Assembly (NCBI GenBank): GCA_009779295.1
Contig: WREN01000027.1
Coordinates: forward strand, 1-13,516
Length of the DNA: 13,516 bases
From: Oscillospiraceae bacterium
GTDB taxonomy: Bacteria; Bacillota; Clostridia; Oscillospirales; CAG-272
Reading direction: 5' to 3'
The translations under genes and the position numbers were made by a program. Positions 1 through 7,363 of this stretch are shown in pieces (position 1 is the first letter of the stretch; every line of letters starts with the position of its first letter). The notes under the pieces were generated by a model that was given only the letters and a program-made list of their open reading frames with translations, had not been told where the DNA came from and searched no databases.

Positions 1-1
1 A

Positions 2-652
2 ATCACTACCGAAGGAACAGATTATGAAATTGTGTTTTTAAACGTAGAGGTTCTTTCAAGTGATATGGATACGTTTCCTGCCGGAGATTATACATTCGCG
101 TTGTACGAGGCAATATGGGAATATGAATTAAGAAATATTAACGCCAAACGAAATAATAGTTGGCCTCCAAGCGATCTACTTACCCCGGCACAAAAGGTTA
201 TAAGTACATGGCTGGGACGCGGTTTTCCGGAAATAAACGACTATTCAAAATTAGAAGGAAGAGAAATACTCACATATAATATTAGTATAACAGCTTTCCT
301 TCATTATATCGGAGCGGATATGACTGTGGAAACTTTCAGCGAAACCGTAAGCAAATATTTTGATATCGAAGATTTTGAAATAACAGATGAAGACCGGTAT
401 ATAAAAATAGAAGACGGAAAATATTATCCGCTTGCAGGTGCAGCCGGAAATATGTATTATGATTTCATTAGCGAAAGCACCGAAAACGGAATTACAACTG
501 TAACAGTGCAGTTTTATGCAGACGCAATGTATCTCGCGAAATCCCATTTGATCGAGTACAGGCTTGAGGATATCGGTAACGGTGAATATAAAATCTATTG
601 TACAAATACTCTTATAAAATCAAAATATCCTCATCTGCAATGGGGTGTGTAA
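2..652 (+). CDS. Unrecognised protein, 3' part of a gene cut by the window edge
   Basis: I do not recognise this protein. The reading frame is open to the first bases of the window. The residues before the internal GTG at 32 (TTEGTDYEIV) continue smoothly into the rest, so the gene almost certainly starts upstream and that GTG is not the true start. The visible 216 or so residues are acidic and rich in Asp, Glu, Tyr and Ile, and contain no clear membrane segment. The C-terminal part (ending YPHLQWGV) alternates hydrophobic and polar residues like a beta-rich domain. Such a composition would fit a secreted or lipoprotein domain, but the N-terminus that would show a signal peptide is missing. 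The gene faces clpX tail-to-tail, and a shared hairpin terminator separates them. There are no motifs on which to base a function. Confidence 0.75.
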   Translation: MTTEGTDYEIVFLNVEVLSSDMDTFPAGDYTFALYEAIWEYELRNINAKRNNSWPPSDLLTPAQKVISTWLGRGFPEINDYSKLEGREILTYNISITAFLHYIGADMTVETFSETVSKYFDIEDFEITDEDRYIKIEDGKYYPLAGAAGNMYYDFISESTENGITTVTVQFYADAMYLAKSHLIEYRLEDIGNGEYKIYCTNTLIKSKYPHLQWGV

Positions 653-657
653 AAACA

Positions 658-685
658 ATAAAAAACCGCCGATGGCGGTTTTTTT
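658..685. terminator. Bidirectional intrinsic terminator between the first gene and clpX
   Basis: An inverted repeat AACCGCC / GGCGGTT with a three-base loop (GAT) is flanked by an A-run on the left and a T-run on the right. It can therefore act on both strands. On the + strand it ends the partial gene that stops at 652. On the - strand it begins right after the clpX stop codon (TGA, 687-685) and ends the tig-clpP-clpX transcript. No lon gene follows clpX here. Confidence 0.9.
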
Positions 686-2016
686 CATGCGTCAAGTTTA
701 GTTAATTTCGGTACTTCTATATCCGGATACTTCAAAATCAATTCCGGCGATGCTTCCCTCGTCACGGTTTTCTCATTTATAATCACTTTCAATATATCGT
801 TCCGCGACGGCACTTCATACATGATTTTCATCATTAATTCTTCAATTATCGAGCGAAGTCCGCGCGCTCCTGTTTTGCGCTCGACCGCGAGTTCCGCGAT
901 TTTTATGAGCGCTTCGTCGGTGAACTCGAGTTTTACGTTGTCTAAATCGAACAGCTTCGTGAATTGTTTGATGATCGAGTTGCGCGGTTCTTTTAAAATC
1001 CGCACAAGCGCTTCGATATTCAAGTTGTCGAGGCTGACTATTACCGGCAAACGACCGACAAGTTCGGGAATCAAGCCGTACTTGATAATATCGTGCGGTA
1101 CAACGTTTTTTAATATGTTTGATTCCATTCTTTCCGCTTTCGTCGGAGCGTCGTAATTGAATCCGATTACCGATTTGCCTTGACGCTGTTCGATTATAGT
1201 GCTGAGGTCATCGAACGCTCCGCCACAGATGAATAAGATATTATCGGTTTTGATTTGAATGAAATCCTGATTCGGATGCTTTCGCCCGCCTTGCGGAGGA
1301 ACGTTTGAAACGGTGCCCTCAAGAATTTTCAACAACGCTTGTTGAACACCTTCACCTGAAACGTCGCGGGTGATCGAACGGTTCTCGCTGCGGCGTGAAA
1401 TTTTATCGATTTCATCGATGTAAATTATCCCCTTTTCGGCGCGCTCAATATCGAAGTCCGCAGATTGAATAAGCCTGAGTAAAATATTTTCAACATCCTC
1501 TCCGACATATCCGGCTTCTGTAAGCGTCGTCGCGTCGGCTATCGCAAACGGCACTTTCAATAATTTAGCCAATGTCTGCGCCAAGAAAGTCTTCCCTACT
1601 CCGGTCGGACCGAGCAATAAAACGTTACTCTTCTGGATTTCAACGTCATCCTTATTATTGCTACGGCTGTCGCTTTTTCTGTCATACTGTAAAATTCTTT
1701 TATAATGATTGTAAACCGCAACAGACAACGCTATTTTCGCTTCATCCTGCCCGATTACATATTCGTCAAGCGTCTCTTTTATTTTCATGGGTTTCGGCAG
1801 ATTCGACAACGCTAATCCATCCGCATTATTGGTCGCAGACCTTGCTGTATATTCATATATAATCTGATTACAGACGTCAATGCAATAATTACAAATATAA
1901 ATCCCTGTCTGTGAGGGAATAATAAAATCCGTTTGATTTTCTTCACGTCCGCAAAACGCGCAATATCTGGATGAGCCTGTAGAGCGTGAACCCGAATTCC
2001 TTTGGTTACCTGCCAT
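685..2016 (-). CDS. clpX: ATP-dependent Clp protease, ATP-binding unfoldase subunit ClpX
   Basis: ClpX is the AAA+ hexamer that recognises tagged or misfolded cytoplasmic proteins, unfolds them and feeds them into ClpP. All family landmarks are present in 443 residues. An N-terminal zinc-binding domain has Cys19, Cys22, Cys42 and Cys45. Walker A is GPTGVGKT (136-143), the pore loop is GYVG (169-172), and Walker B is IIYIDEID (197-204). The RKH loop is at 245-247 and the ClpP-docking IGF loop at 284-286. The sensor-2 GAR is at 383-385. The length is usual for the family (about 410-445). A Ser/Gly/Arg-rich leader of about 17 residues precedes the zinc finger. The ATG lies 5 bp after the clpP stop, and an AGG-containing binding site sits in the clpP 3' end, so translation is probably coupled. 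It is the last gene of the tig-clpP-clpX operon. Confidence 0.98.
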   Translation of the reverse strand: MAGNQRNSGSRSTGSSRYCAFCGREENQTDFIIPSQTGIYICNYCIDVCNQIIYEYTARSATNNADGLALSNLPKPMKIKETLDEYVIGQDEAKIALSVAVYNHYKRILQYDRKSDSRSNNKDDVEIQKSNVLLLGPTGVGKTFLAQTLAKLLKVPFAIADATTLTEAGYVGEDVENILLRLIQSADFDIERAEKGIIYIDEIDKISRRSENRSITRDVSGEGVQQALLKILEGTVSNVPPQGGRKHPNQDFIQIKTDNILFICGGAFDDLSTIIEQRQGKSVIGFNYDAPTKAERMESNILKNVVPHDIIKYGLIPELVGRLPVIVSLDNLNIEALVRILKEPRNSIIKQFTKLFDLDNVKLEFTDEALIKIAELAVERKTGARGLRSIIEELMMKIMYEVPSRNDILKVIINEKTVTREASPELILKYPDIEVPKLTKLDA

Positions 2017-2021
2017 AAATA

Positions 2022-2603
2022 TTAATGCCTTTCCATTATTTTATCCACAATACCGTATTCCACAGCTTCTTCCGCGGATAAATAATTATCGCGTTCCGTA
2101 TCACGTTCGATTATTTCAATCGGCTTTCCAGTATTTTTTGCAAGGATTTGATTTAGTTTATGCTTTATTTTCAGCATTTGTTCCGCTTGGATTTTAATAT
2201 CCGTCGCCTGACCGCGCGTGCCGCCGCTCGGCTGATGGATCATTATCTCGCTGTTGGGAAGCGCGAAACGTTTGCCTTTCGCGCCCGAAGAGAGCAGAAA
2301 TGCGCCCATACTCGCCGCCATACCGACACAAATTGTACGTACATCGCATTCAATAAAGTTCATTGTGTCATAAATCGCCAGTCCTGCCGTTACGGAGCCT
2401 CCCGGGCTGTTGATATAGAACCACACGTCTTTATCGCGATCTTGCTGTTCAAGAAATAATAACTGCGCGACTACAAGCGAAGATGTAACGTCATTTACTT
2501 CATCGGAAAGAAAAACTATGCGTTCATTCAATAACCTTGAAAATATATCATATGCGCGTTCGCCGCGGTTGGTTGTTTCTATGACGGTTGGTACTAATGC
2601 CAT
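2022..2603 (-). CDS. clpP: ATP-dependent Clp protease proteolytic subunit ClpP
   Basis: This is the serine peptidase that forms the double-ring degradation chamber served by ClpX, and by ClpC or ClpE if the genome has them. The catalytic triad sits at the textbook positions: Ser98 in GMAASMG, His123 in MIHQPSGG and Asp172 in ERDTERDNYLS. The short N-terminal segment before VPTVIE (MAL) indicates little or no propeptide. At 193 residues it is the usual length. The start codon overlaps the tig stop by one base (TAATG), preceded by GAGGGT on the mRNA, so it should be translationally coupled to trigger factor. No CtsR-like direct repeat was noticed near the operon promoter. Expression therefore appears to depend on the promoter upstream of tig, although an operator further away cannot be excluded. 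Confidence 0.98.
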   Translation of the reverse strand: MALVPTVIETTNRGERAYDIFSRLLNERIVFLSDEVNDVTSSLVVAQLLFLEQQDRDKDVWFYINSPGGSVTAGLAIYDTMNFIECDVRTICVGMAASMGAFLLSSGAKGKRFALPNSEIMIHQPSGGTRGQATDIKIQAEQMLKIKHKLNQILAKNTGKPIEIIERDTERDNYLSAEEAVEYGIVDKIMERH

Positions 2604-3970
2604 TAATTATCACCCTCTGTATCATCATTTATGATGTTATCATTATTTATGATGTTATCATTATTTATTTCTTTCGCTTTTTCTATGTCGGTTATTACCG
2701 CGTTGTCTTTTACAAATGCCAATGCTTTCTGAACTTTCAAATCGCCTTGGAGCATATCCGGTGTAAGTGATTCCTTAACTTTGTCTACTTCCATATTATA
2801 TGCCGCCGCGATACGTTCGTATTCAGCTTCTATGTCTGATTCTTCGGCTGTAATATTCTCCAATTCCGCGATCTTTTCAAGCGCCAAACGCGATTTTACC
2901 TGACGTTCAGCCTGAGGATTGAACTGTTCGCGCATATTATCGATAGTCATGCCCGTGTATTTGAAATACGTTTGGAGATCAAGCCCCTGCATTCTCATAC
3001 GGTTGTCGTAATCGCGTATTAAATTTTCCGTTTCCGCGTCGAGCATCGGCTTGGGAATGTCTATATCAACGTTCGCAAGCAGCGAATCGATCAATGTTTC
3101 CTGCATCATGTTGTCGGACATTTTCAAGTTTCGCTCTTCGATTTTAGCTCTCACATCCGCTCTATATTCGTCGAGCGTATCAAATTCCGAAACGTCTTTC
3201 GCGAACTCATCGTCCAATTCCGGCAATTCGTTGAATTTGATTTCTTTTAATTTAACGTCAAATGCCGCGGGCTTGCCTTTTAATTCCTCAGAGTGGTATT
3301 CTTCCGGGAATGTTATTTTTACGCTAAATTCGTCGCCGATACTTCTGCCGACGATCTGCTCTTCAAAGCCGGGTATAAATTGCCCCGACCCAAGTTTCAG
3401 ATTATGATTCTCTGCGGTGCCGCCCTCAAACTGCACGCCGTCAGAGAAGCCTTTGTAATCTATGACGACGGTATCCCCGTCGCAAGCCGCGCGGTCGGTT
3501 ATATCGACGAGGCGCGAATTCCTCTCGCGAACGCGCTGGATGTCTTTATCGACGTCTTCTTCGGTAACGGGCGTGATAATACGGTCGGCGTTAATACCCT
3601 TATAATTTTCAAGCGCGACTTCGGGTTTGATATAAAGTTTTGCTTTCAGGATGACGTCGCTGCCGTCCTCAATGGAAACTATATCAAATTCAGGGCGGCT
3701 TACGGCAATAGCGCCGGATTCCTTCAACGCTTCTTCATACGCGTCCGGTATGACAAGCTCAAAAGCGTCGTCGTAGAAGACACTTTTGCCGTACATTTTT
3801 TCTATAATGTTTTTAGGGGCTTTCCCCTTTCTGAATCCGGGCACATTCATTTTGCCCACATTTTTTTGATACGACTTCATGACCGCCGCGTCAAAATCAG
3901 ACCGTTTAATTGAAAATTCGATTTCAATCATATTTTTTTCTTCAAGATTAATCACATTGCTTAAACTCAT
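2603..3970 (-). CDS. tig: Trigger factor (ribosome-associated chaperone and peptidyl-prolyl isomerase)
   Basis: Trigger factor binds the ribosome near the nascent-chain exit and shields emerging polypeptides. Three domains are visible. The N-terminal ribosome-binding domain carries the signature GFRKGKAP (45-52). An FKBP-like PPIase domain spans about 160-247, with the hallmark string SGQFIPGFEEQIVG. An alpha-helical SurA-like chaperone domain spans about 250-425. The length is 455 residues, slightly longer than many homologues. The excess lies in a low-complexity Asn/Asp/Ile tail (436-455) encoded by an 18-bp tandem repeat. The start is preceded by a strong GGAGGA site 7 bases before the ATG. 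A consensus promoter lies about 50 bp upstream. It is the first gene of the operon with clpP and clpX, a frequent arrangement in bacteria. Confidence 0.97.
   Translation of the reverse strand: MSLSNVINLEEKNMIEIEFSIKRSDFDAAVMKSYQKNVGKMNVPGFRKGKAPKNIIEKMYGKSVFYDDAFELVIPDAYEEALKESGAIAVSRPEFDIVSIEDGSDVILKAKLYIKPEVALENYKGINADRIITPVTEEDVDKDIQRVRERNSRLVDITDRAACDGDTVVIDYKGFSDGVQFEGGTAENHNLKLGSGQFIPGFEEQIVGRSIGDEFSVKITFPEEYHSEELKGKPAAFDVKLKEIKFNELPELDDEFAKDVSEFDTLDEYRADVRAKIEERNLKMSDNMMQETLIDSLLANVDIDIPKPMLDAETENLIRDYDNRMRMQGLDLQTYFKYTGMTIDNMREQFNPQAERQVKSRLALEKIAELENITAEESDIEAEYERIAAAYNMEVDKVKESLTPDMLQGDLKVQKALAFVKDNAVITDIEKAKEINNDNIINNDNIINDDTEGDN
2624..2665 (-). repeat. 18-bp in-frame tandem repeat in the 3' end of tig
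   Basis: Two perfect copies of an 18-bp unit (coding strand AATAATGATAACATCATA, at 2665-2648 and 2647-2630) are followed by a partial third copy. Each unit encodes N-N-D-N-I-I. The repeat lies after the folded chaperone domain and just before the stop codon, so a gain or loss of units would keep the frame and leave clpP translation coupled. Confidence 0.9.
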
Positions 3971-4021
3971 TTAATTATTCCTCCGGAGTTTTTTATATAT
4001 CAAATTTATTACATAATAAAT

Positions 4022-4050
4022 ATTATATCCAAAATTTAGCTCAATGTCAA
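4022..4050 (-). promoter_or_regulatory. Consensus sigma-A promoter of the tig-clpP-clpX operon
   Basis: On the - strand, TTGACA (4050-4045) and TATAAT (4027-4022) are separated by exactly 17 bases. Both hexamers match the consensus completely. The tig start codon lies about 50 bp downstream. The -35 box is only 9 bp past the stop of the upstream phosphoesterase gene, so the promoter is squeezed into an 88-bp gap. No heat-shock operator (CIRCE, or a CtsR direct heptad repeat) is visible around it. Confidence 0.9.
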
Positions 4051-4058
4051 TATTTTTT

Positions 4059-4763
4059 TTAAATTTTTATAGGCACGAAATTCAAATAATCCGCCGATAC
4101 GATTTCAAACAATATCCCTTCGTGTTCGAAAACCGAGGGTATATCGTAAGCTGAATGGATATGCCCGTAAAAACAACGGCGTATGCCGTGTTTTTTTAAG
4201 ACGTCTATAAGTTCGGCGCAGACGTAATCTTTAAAAACCGGCGGGAAGTGCATAAACACAATCGTTTCCGCATCTTTATTAAATTTCAATCTCGAGTTAA
4301 AACTGAGTACCAATCTGATCATTTCCCGGTTGATTATTTTATTATAATCAATATCGGCCGGAGCGTTTTTCTCGTCATAATACCAGCCGCGTGTTCCGCA
4401 GATTATATATTCCCCCGCGTCAAGAGCGTTGTTGTGCAGCAGTTTAATTGTTTTTATGCTATTTTCCCAAAACATCTTCTTAACTTTGGTATCTGTAGTC
4501 CACCATAAATCATGGTTGCCGCGCCCGATAACTTTTAAGCCTTTTAAATTATTCAAAAATAAAAAGTCAGCATGAGTGTCTTCAAGTTTTAACGCCCATG
4601 ATATGTCGCCCGGAATAACGATGATATCGTCGTCTGTTATACCGGCTTTTTCCCAGCCTTGTTCAATCTTTTTCTCGTGATTCTCCCAACGCGAACCGAA
4701 AATATCCATCGGTTTATTATACCCAAACGATAAATGTGGATCACTAAGTACAAAAACAGCCAT
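4059..4763 (-). CDS. Calcineurin-like metallophosphoesterase
   Basis: This 234-residue protein contains the complete set of dinuclear metallophosphoesterase motifs. They are D-x-H (Asp8, His10), GD (Asp53 in PGDISW), GNHD (Asn83, His84), a lone His172 in MHFPP and GHIH (His201, His203). These residues bind two divalent metals and activate water to hydrolyse phosphomonoesters, phosphodiesters or nucleotides. There is no signal peptide or membrane segment, so it is cytoplasmic. The family is broad and the substrate cannot be read from the motifs. The ATG is preceded by AGGAGT, and the gene follows the upstream isomerase gene after 19 bp, which suggests co-transcription with the sulfatase cluster. 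It is the last gene before the tig promoter, and no terminator is visible after it. Confidence 0.9.
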   Translation of the reverse strand: MAVFVLSDPHLSFGYNKPMDIFGSRWENHEKKIEQGWEKAGITDDDIIVIPGDISWALKLEDTHADFLFLNNLKGLKVIGRGNHDLWWTTDTKVKKMFWENSIKTIKLLHNNALDAGEYIICGTRGWYYDEKNAPADIDYNKIINREMIRLVLSFNSRLKFNKDAETIVFMHFPPVFKDYVCAELIDVLKKHGIRRCFYGHIHSAYDIPSVFEHEGILFEIVSADYLNFVPIKI

Positions 4764-4782
4764 ATTTTGACTCCTATAAAAT

Positions 4783-5652
4783 TTATATATTTGTAATTGC
4801 CTTACCCAATTCGTACAAAAACCTTGCGCTTTCCTCGGGCATTACGTTGCCGTACCGCGAAAAATGTATCCCCACTTCAAAACTGAACGCGCCTTTATAA
4901 TTTATATCCGCCAATACCTGGTTAAATTTCGCCCAATCGATCGTGCCCATATACGGCATGTCGTGCTCGTCTGCCGTGCCGTGATTGTCATGCACGTGTA
5001 AAACTTCTAATTTATCGCCCAAAACACGCGCCATACGGTCAGGGGTTTCGCCCGTGAGATTCGCGTGGCCGACGTCAAGGCACGCGACGAAATGTTCGTC
5101 GTTTAAAGTATCTATGTAATCGAGTATTTCTTCCGCGGTTGAAACGACGGTCGGACAAACACATTTTCGGATCGGGTCGTAATTGAACATATTTTCGATC
5201 GCGAGTTTAACGTTATATTTATAGAGCGCCGGAAGCAAAGCCCTGTAAAATTTCATGTTAATTTCCTTAGTTTCCTGCCTATAATAAGTATATCTGTAAT
5301 CGCCGGGAATACACGGATGGATAACGATATACTTGCTTTTCATGTACGACGCGCCTTTAATGGATTTTTCCTGTATATTGAACAAATATTCATCCTCTTC
5401 CGGTTTGCCTACATACGACGGCATGGGTGAATGAACCTGCTCAACTCCTATTCCACATTCCTCCGCGACGTTTCCTAAGTGTGTAAAGTATTCTTTAAAA
5501 TTATCATCAGAACTTGTGAATAATTCTCCCTTTATCGGATAATGGAAAAAACCATAATCCATGCAGTCGAATCCTGCTTCCGCAACTTTTTTAATTCCTT
5601 CCGAATCGCCGTATTTACGGACGTAAAAGTCCGTTATCGTTCCTATTCTCAT
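4783..5652 (-). CDS. Sugar phosphate isomerase/epimerase-like TIM-barrel protein
   Basis: This is a 289-residue member of the xylose-isomerase-like / AP endonuclease family 2 TIM-barrel superfamily. Candidate metal ligands lie at the ends of successive beta strands: His74 (VHSP), His112 (IHPC), Glu153 (IENM), Asp193 and His196 (CLDVGHANL), His219 and His221 (HVHDNHG) and Glu259 (FEVG). These proteins usually isomerise or epimerise sugars, sugar acids or inositols with a divalent metal. A minority are endonuclease IV-like, but the absence of that family's DNA-binding loops argues for a sugar enzyme. There is no signal peptide. GAGGT lies 8 bases before the ATG, and the VanY gene stop is 10 bp upstream. 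It is the second isomerase of the cluster and only distantly similar to the first. Confidence 0.85.
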   Translation of the reverse strand: MRIGTITDFYVRKYGDSEGIKKVAEAGFDCMDYGFFHYPIKGELFTSSDDNFKEYFTHLGNVAEECGIGVEQVHSPMPSYVGKPEEDEYLFNIQEKSIKGASYMKSKYIVIHPCIPGDYRYTYYRQETKEINMKFYRALLPALYKYNVKLAIENMFNYDPIRKCVCPTVVSTAEEILDYIDTLNDEHFVACLDVGHANLTGETPDRMARVLGDKLEVLHVHDNHGTADEHDMPYMGTIDWAKFNQVLADINYKGAFSFEVGIHFSRYGNVMPEESARFLYELGKAITNI

Positions 5653-5662
5653 TTTTAAAACC

Positions 5663-6505
5663 TCATTTCAAATATTCCATATATTCTTCAAAACACATTT
5701 TTAAATTAACCATCTGCGTCGCGTGATACCTTCCCACATAACGGAAATGCCACGGCTCGAACGATATGCCCGTTATATCCGCTTTATCTTCGGGGTATCT
5801 CAAAATAAATCCGAACTTATAACAATTCGCCGCGAGCCATTTCGCTTGGTCGGTTTTGGCAAAGCTCACATCAGCGGCAGGCTTATTGTGCATGTCGAGA
5901 CATAATCCGCTTTGATGTTCGCTTGTCCCCGGCATTGCCACAACCGTCGCGGCTTTCGCGATTGCGTCTTCTTTGCCCAGATTCGGATATTTCGCCACCT
6001 CGTTATTGAATAACGACGTCTGCAAATCGTAACTGCGGTACGCGCTCGTAACGGTTATATCGCTGAATCCGTTTGCGCGCGCCTCTATCAGAAGCGCTTC
6101 CAGTGCTTTCGCGGGATATTCTCTCAATCTTTGCATAGGCCAGCCGGGTCGTGTATCTTTTACCTCGATCATATCAGCCGCCGTATAATCGTAAGCGAGA
6201 GGATTCTCGGAATTTATCAAAACCAAATATTCATCCCTGTTTTCAGGATTCATATATTTATCATATTCCGACAAATTCGTTTTAAAACCAAAATCCTCAA
6301 TAAACGAAAAATAATCCTCTTCTTTTAGATTCGCGTTGATTCCGTTTGGCGGTGAGGTTGATTGCGAAATAATTTTTTGTATTGTTGGTTTTGGGGTCAT
6401 CCCGGTATGTAAATTAACAAAAAATATTATCATCGTTAATACAAATAAGATCGCGAATATTATCAAAAATAATACAAATCTGGCAAAATAAACTTTTATC
6501 CGCAT
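5663..6505 (-). CDS. Membrane-anchored D-alanyl-D-alanine carboxypeptidase, VanY/M15B family
   Basis: This enzyme is predicted to trim the terminal D-Ala from peptidoglycan stem peptides outside the membrane. A single uncleaved-looking hydrophobic segment (about 9-32) anchors it, followed by a linker and the M15 zinc peptidase domain (about 115-275). The diagnostic motifs are complete: SAYRS (154-158), the zinc ligands His197 and Asp204 in MPGTSEHQSGLCLDM, and Glu250 and His253 in EPWHFRYVG. At 280 residues it is typical of VanY-like proteins. No vanA/vanB-type ligase or VanRS regulator is nearby, so it is probably a wall-remodelling enzyme rather than part of a resistance island. The ATG lies 12 bp after the stalk-protein stop. 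The best binding site (GGAGAGG) is unusually far upstream, about 17 bases, so initiation may rely on coupling. Its anchor closely resembles that of the upstream gene product. Confidence 0.92.
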   Translation of the reverse strand: MRIKVYFARFVLFLIIFAILFVLTMIIFFVNLHTGMTPKPTIQKIISQSTSPPNGINANLKEEDYFSFIEDFGFKTNLSEYDKYMNPENRDEYLVLINSENPLAYDYTAADMIEVKDTRPGWPMQRLREYPAKALEALLIEARANGFSDITVTSAYRSYDLQTSLFNNEVAKYPNLGKEDAIAKAATVVAMPGTSEHQSGLCLDMHNKPAADVSFAKTDQAKWLAANCYKFGFILRYPEDKADITGISFEPWHFRYVGRYHATQMVNLKMCFEEYMEYLK

Positions 6506-6517
6506 TAAGTTTAATTT

Positions 6518-7363
6518 TCATTCCTCTCCGACAATACTTTCATCTAATCCCCTGTTGGGATCCGTTAAAATAAGCAAATCATTATCAAGCGAGCCTTCCA
6601 ATATATTCGACGTAGGATCGTTTTCTTTCAATTTGAATTCTATATCGGCGTATTTTATATCTTTCGGTTTATTTTCCTGAACAATTTCAATCCTCTTAAT
6701 ACTTAACCTCGATTGGTCGATATTGTAAAAAATATCCAAACCTGAAACGTAATCGGTAAAAAATTTTAAAGGCACATAAACTTTTAACCCGTCCGCGTAA
6801 ACCGGACTCGATAAACGTACAGGCACGCCGTTAATATACGCCATGGACGAATCAATATAAAACTTTACGTCGTTCCGCTCTTCGCCTGTCGTTACGAATC
6901 TTATTATATTTACATCGCCTGTAATAATAAGATCATAAATCTCGGCGAGCTCGGTCATATTGATATAAGGTGAATTATGATAAAATAATTGATTATAACT
7001 CATCCTTCGCCGTATATTGCCGTCAATCGTCGTGATTTCATATGTATACCGCGCGGAATTAACGTTGTCATGCCAAAACAAATTTACAAAAAATAACCCC
7101 ACTGTCAACAGCAGTAATATTACGAAAGTAATTACAAGCACAATGAATCGGTTGAACAATATTTTGATGGCTCTTATGCGCTGCTGTTTTTTATAATATT
7201 TTCTTTTTGCCTGTTGTTTACGCCGCGTTTCCAATAATCGCGGGTCGATACGTTTCGCCGTCGAACCTTTTAGCGGCGTCTTTCTTATTTGCTTCTTTTT
7301 CTTTTTTTTCTGCGGCGGACGTTTTTTAGGCGGAGGTTTTCTCGCCGGCGGGCGTTTATTCAT
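6518..7363 (-). CDS. Basic single-pass membrane protein with a copper-amine-oxidase-N-like (stalk) domain
   Basis: The first 65 residues of this 281-residue protein are extremely basic and Pro-rich, with a run of six Lys at 19-24, and should lie in the cytoplasm. One transmembrane helix follows (about 72-96), so the rest should be extracellular. Residues of about 165-225 (AYINGVPVRL, then KVYVPLKFFTDYV and a following IFYNID) resemble the repeat seen in copper amine oxidase N-terminal domains. In Firmicutes these often occur as non-catalytic stalk or wall-associated modules. The C-terminal tail of about 55 residues is charged and looks disordered. The start codon overlaps the maturase stop by 4 bases (ATGA). 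No enzymatic motif is present. Lying between a sulfatase maturase and a wall carboxypeptidase, it may be a scaffold or regulator at the cell wall, but that is inference. Confidence 0.8.
   Translation of the reverse strand: MNKRPPARKPPPKKRPPQKKKKKKQIRKTPLKGSTAKRIDPRLLETRRKQQAKRKYYKKQQRIRAIKILFNRFIVLVITFVILLLLTVGLFFVNLFWHDNVNSARYTYEITTIDGNIRRRMSYNQLFYHNSPYINMTELAEIYDLIITGDVNIIRFVTTGEERNDVKFYIDSSMAYINGVPVRLSSPVYADGLKVYVPLKFFTDYVSGLDIFYNIDQSRLSIKRIEIVQENKPKDIKYADIEFKLKENDPTSNILEGSLDNDLLILTDPNRGLDESIVGEE

Noticed and set aside
32..34. GTG as the true start of the first gene
   Set aside because: The frame is open to the window edge, and the preceding residues read as coding sequence, so the gene is better treated as truncated on the left.
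2624..2665. Short repeats as a CRISPR array
   Set aside because: The copies are directly adjacent without spacers, are only 18 bp long, and lie in frame inside tig.
3293..3913. 206-codon open frame on the + strand inside tig
   Set aside because: It is fully antisense to the certain trigger factor gene, has no matching family motif, and arises from the codon usage of tig.
5663..6505. VanY homologue as part of a glycopeptide-resistance island
   Set aside because: There is no D-Ala-D-Lac or D-Ala-D-Ser ligase, VanH, VanX or two-component system in the window. VanY-like carboxypeptidases are common in sensitive Firmicutes.
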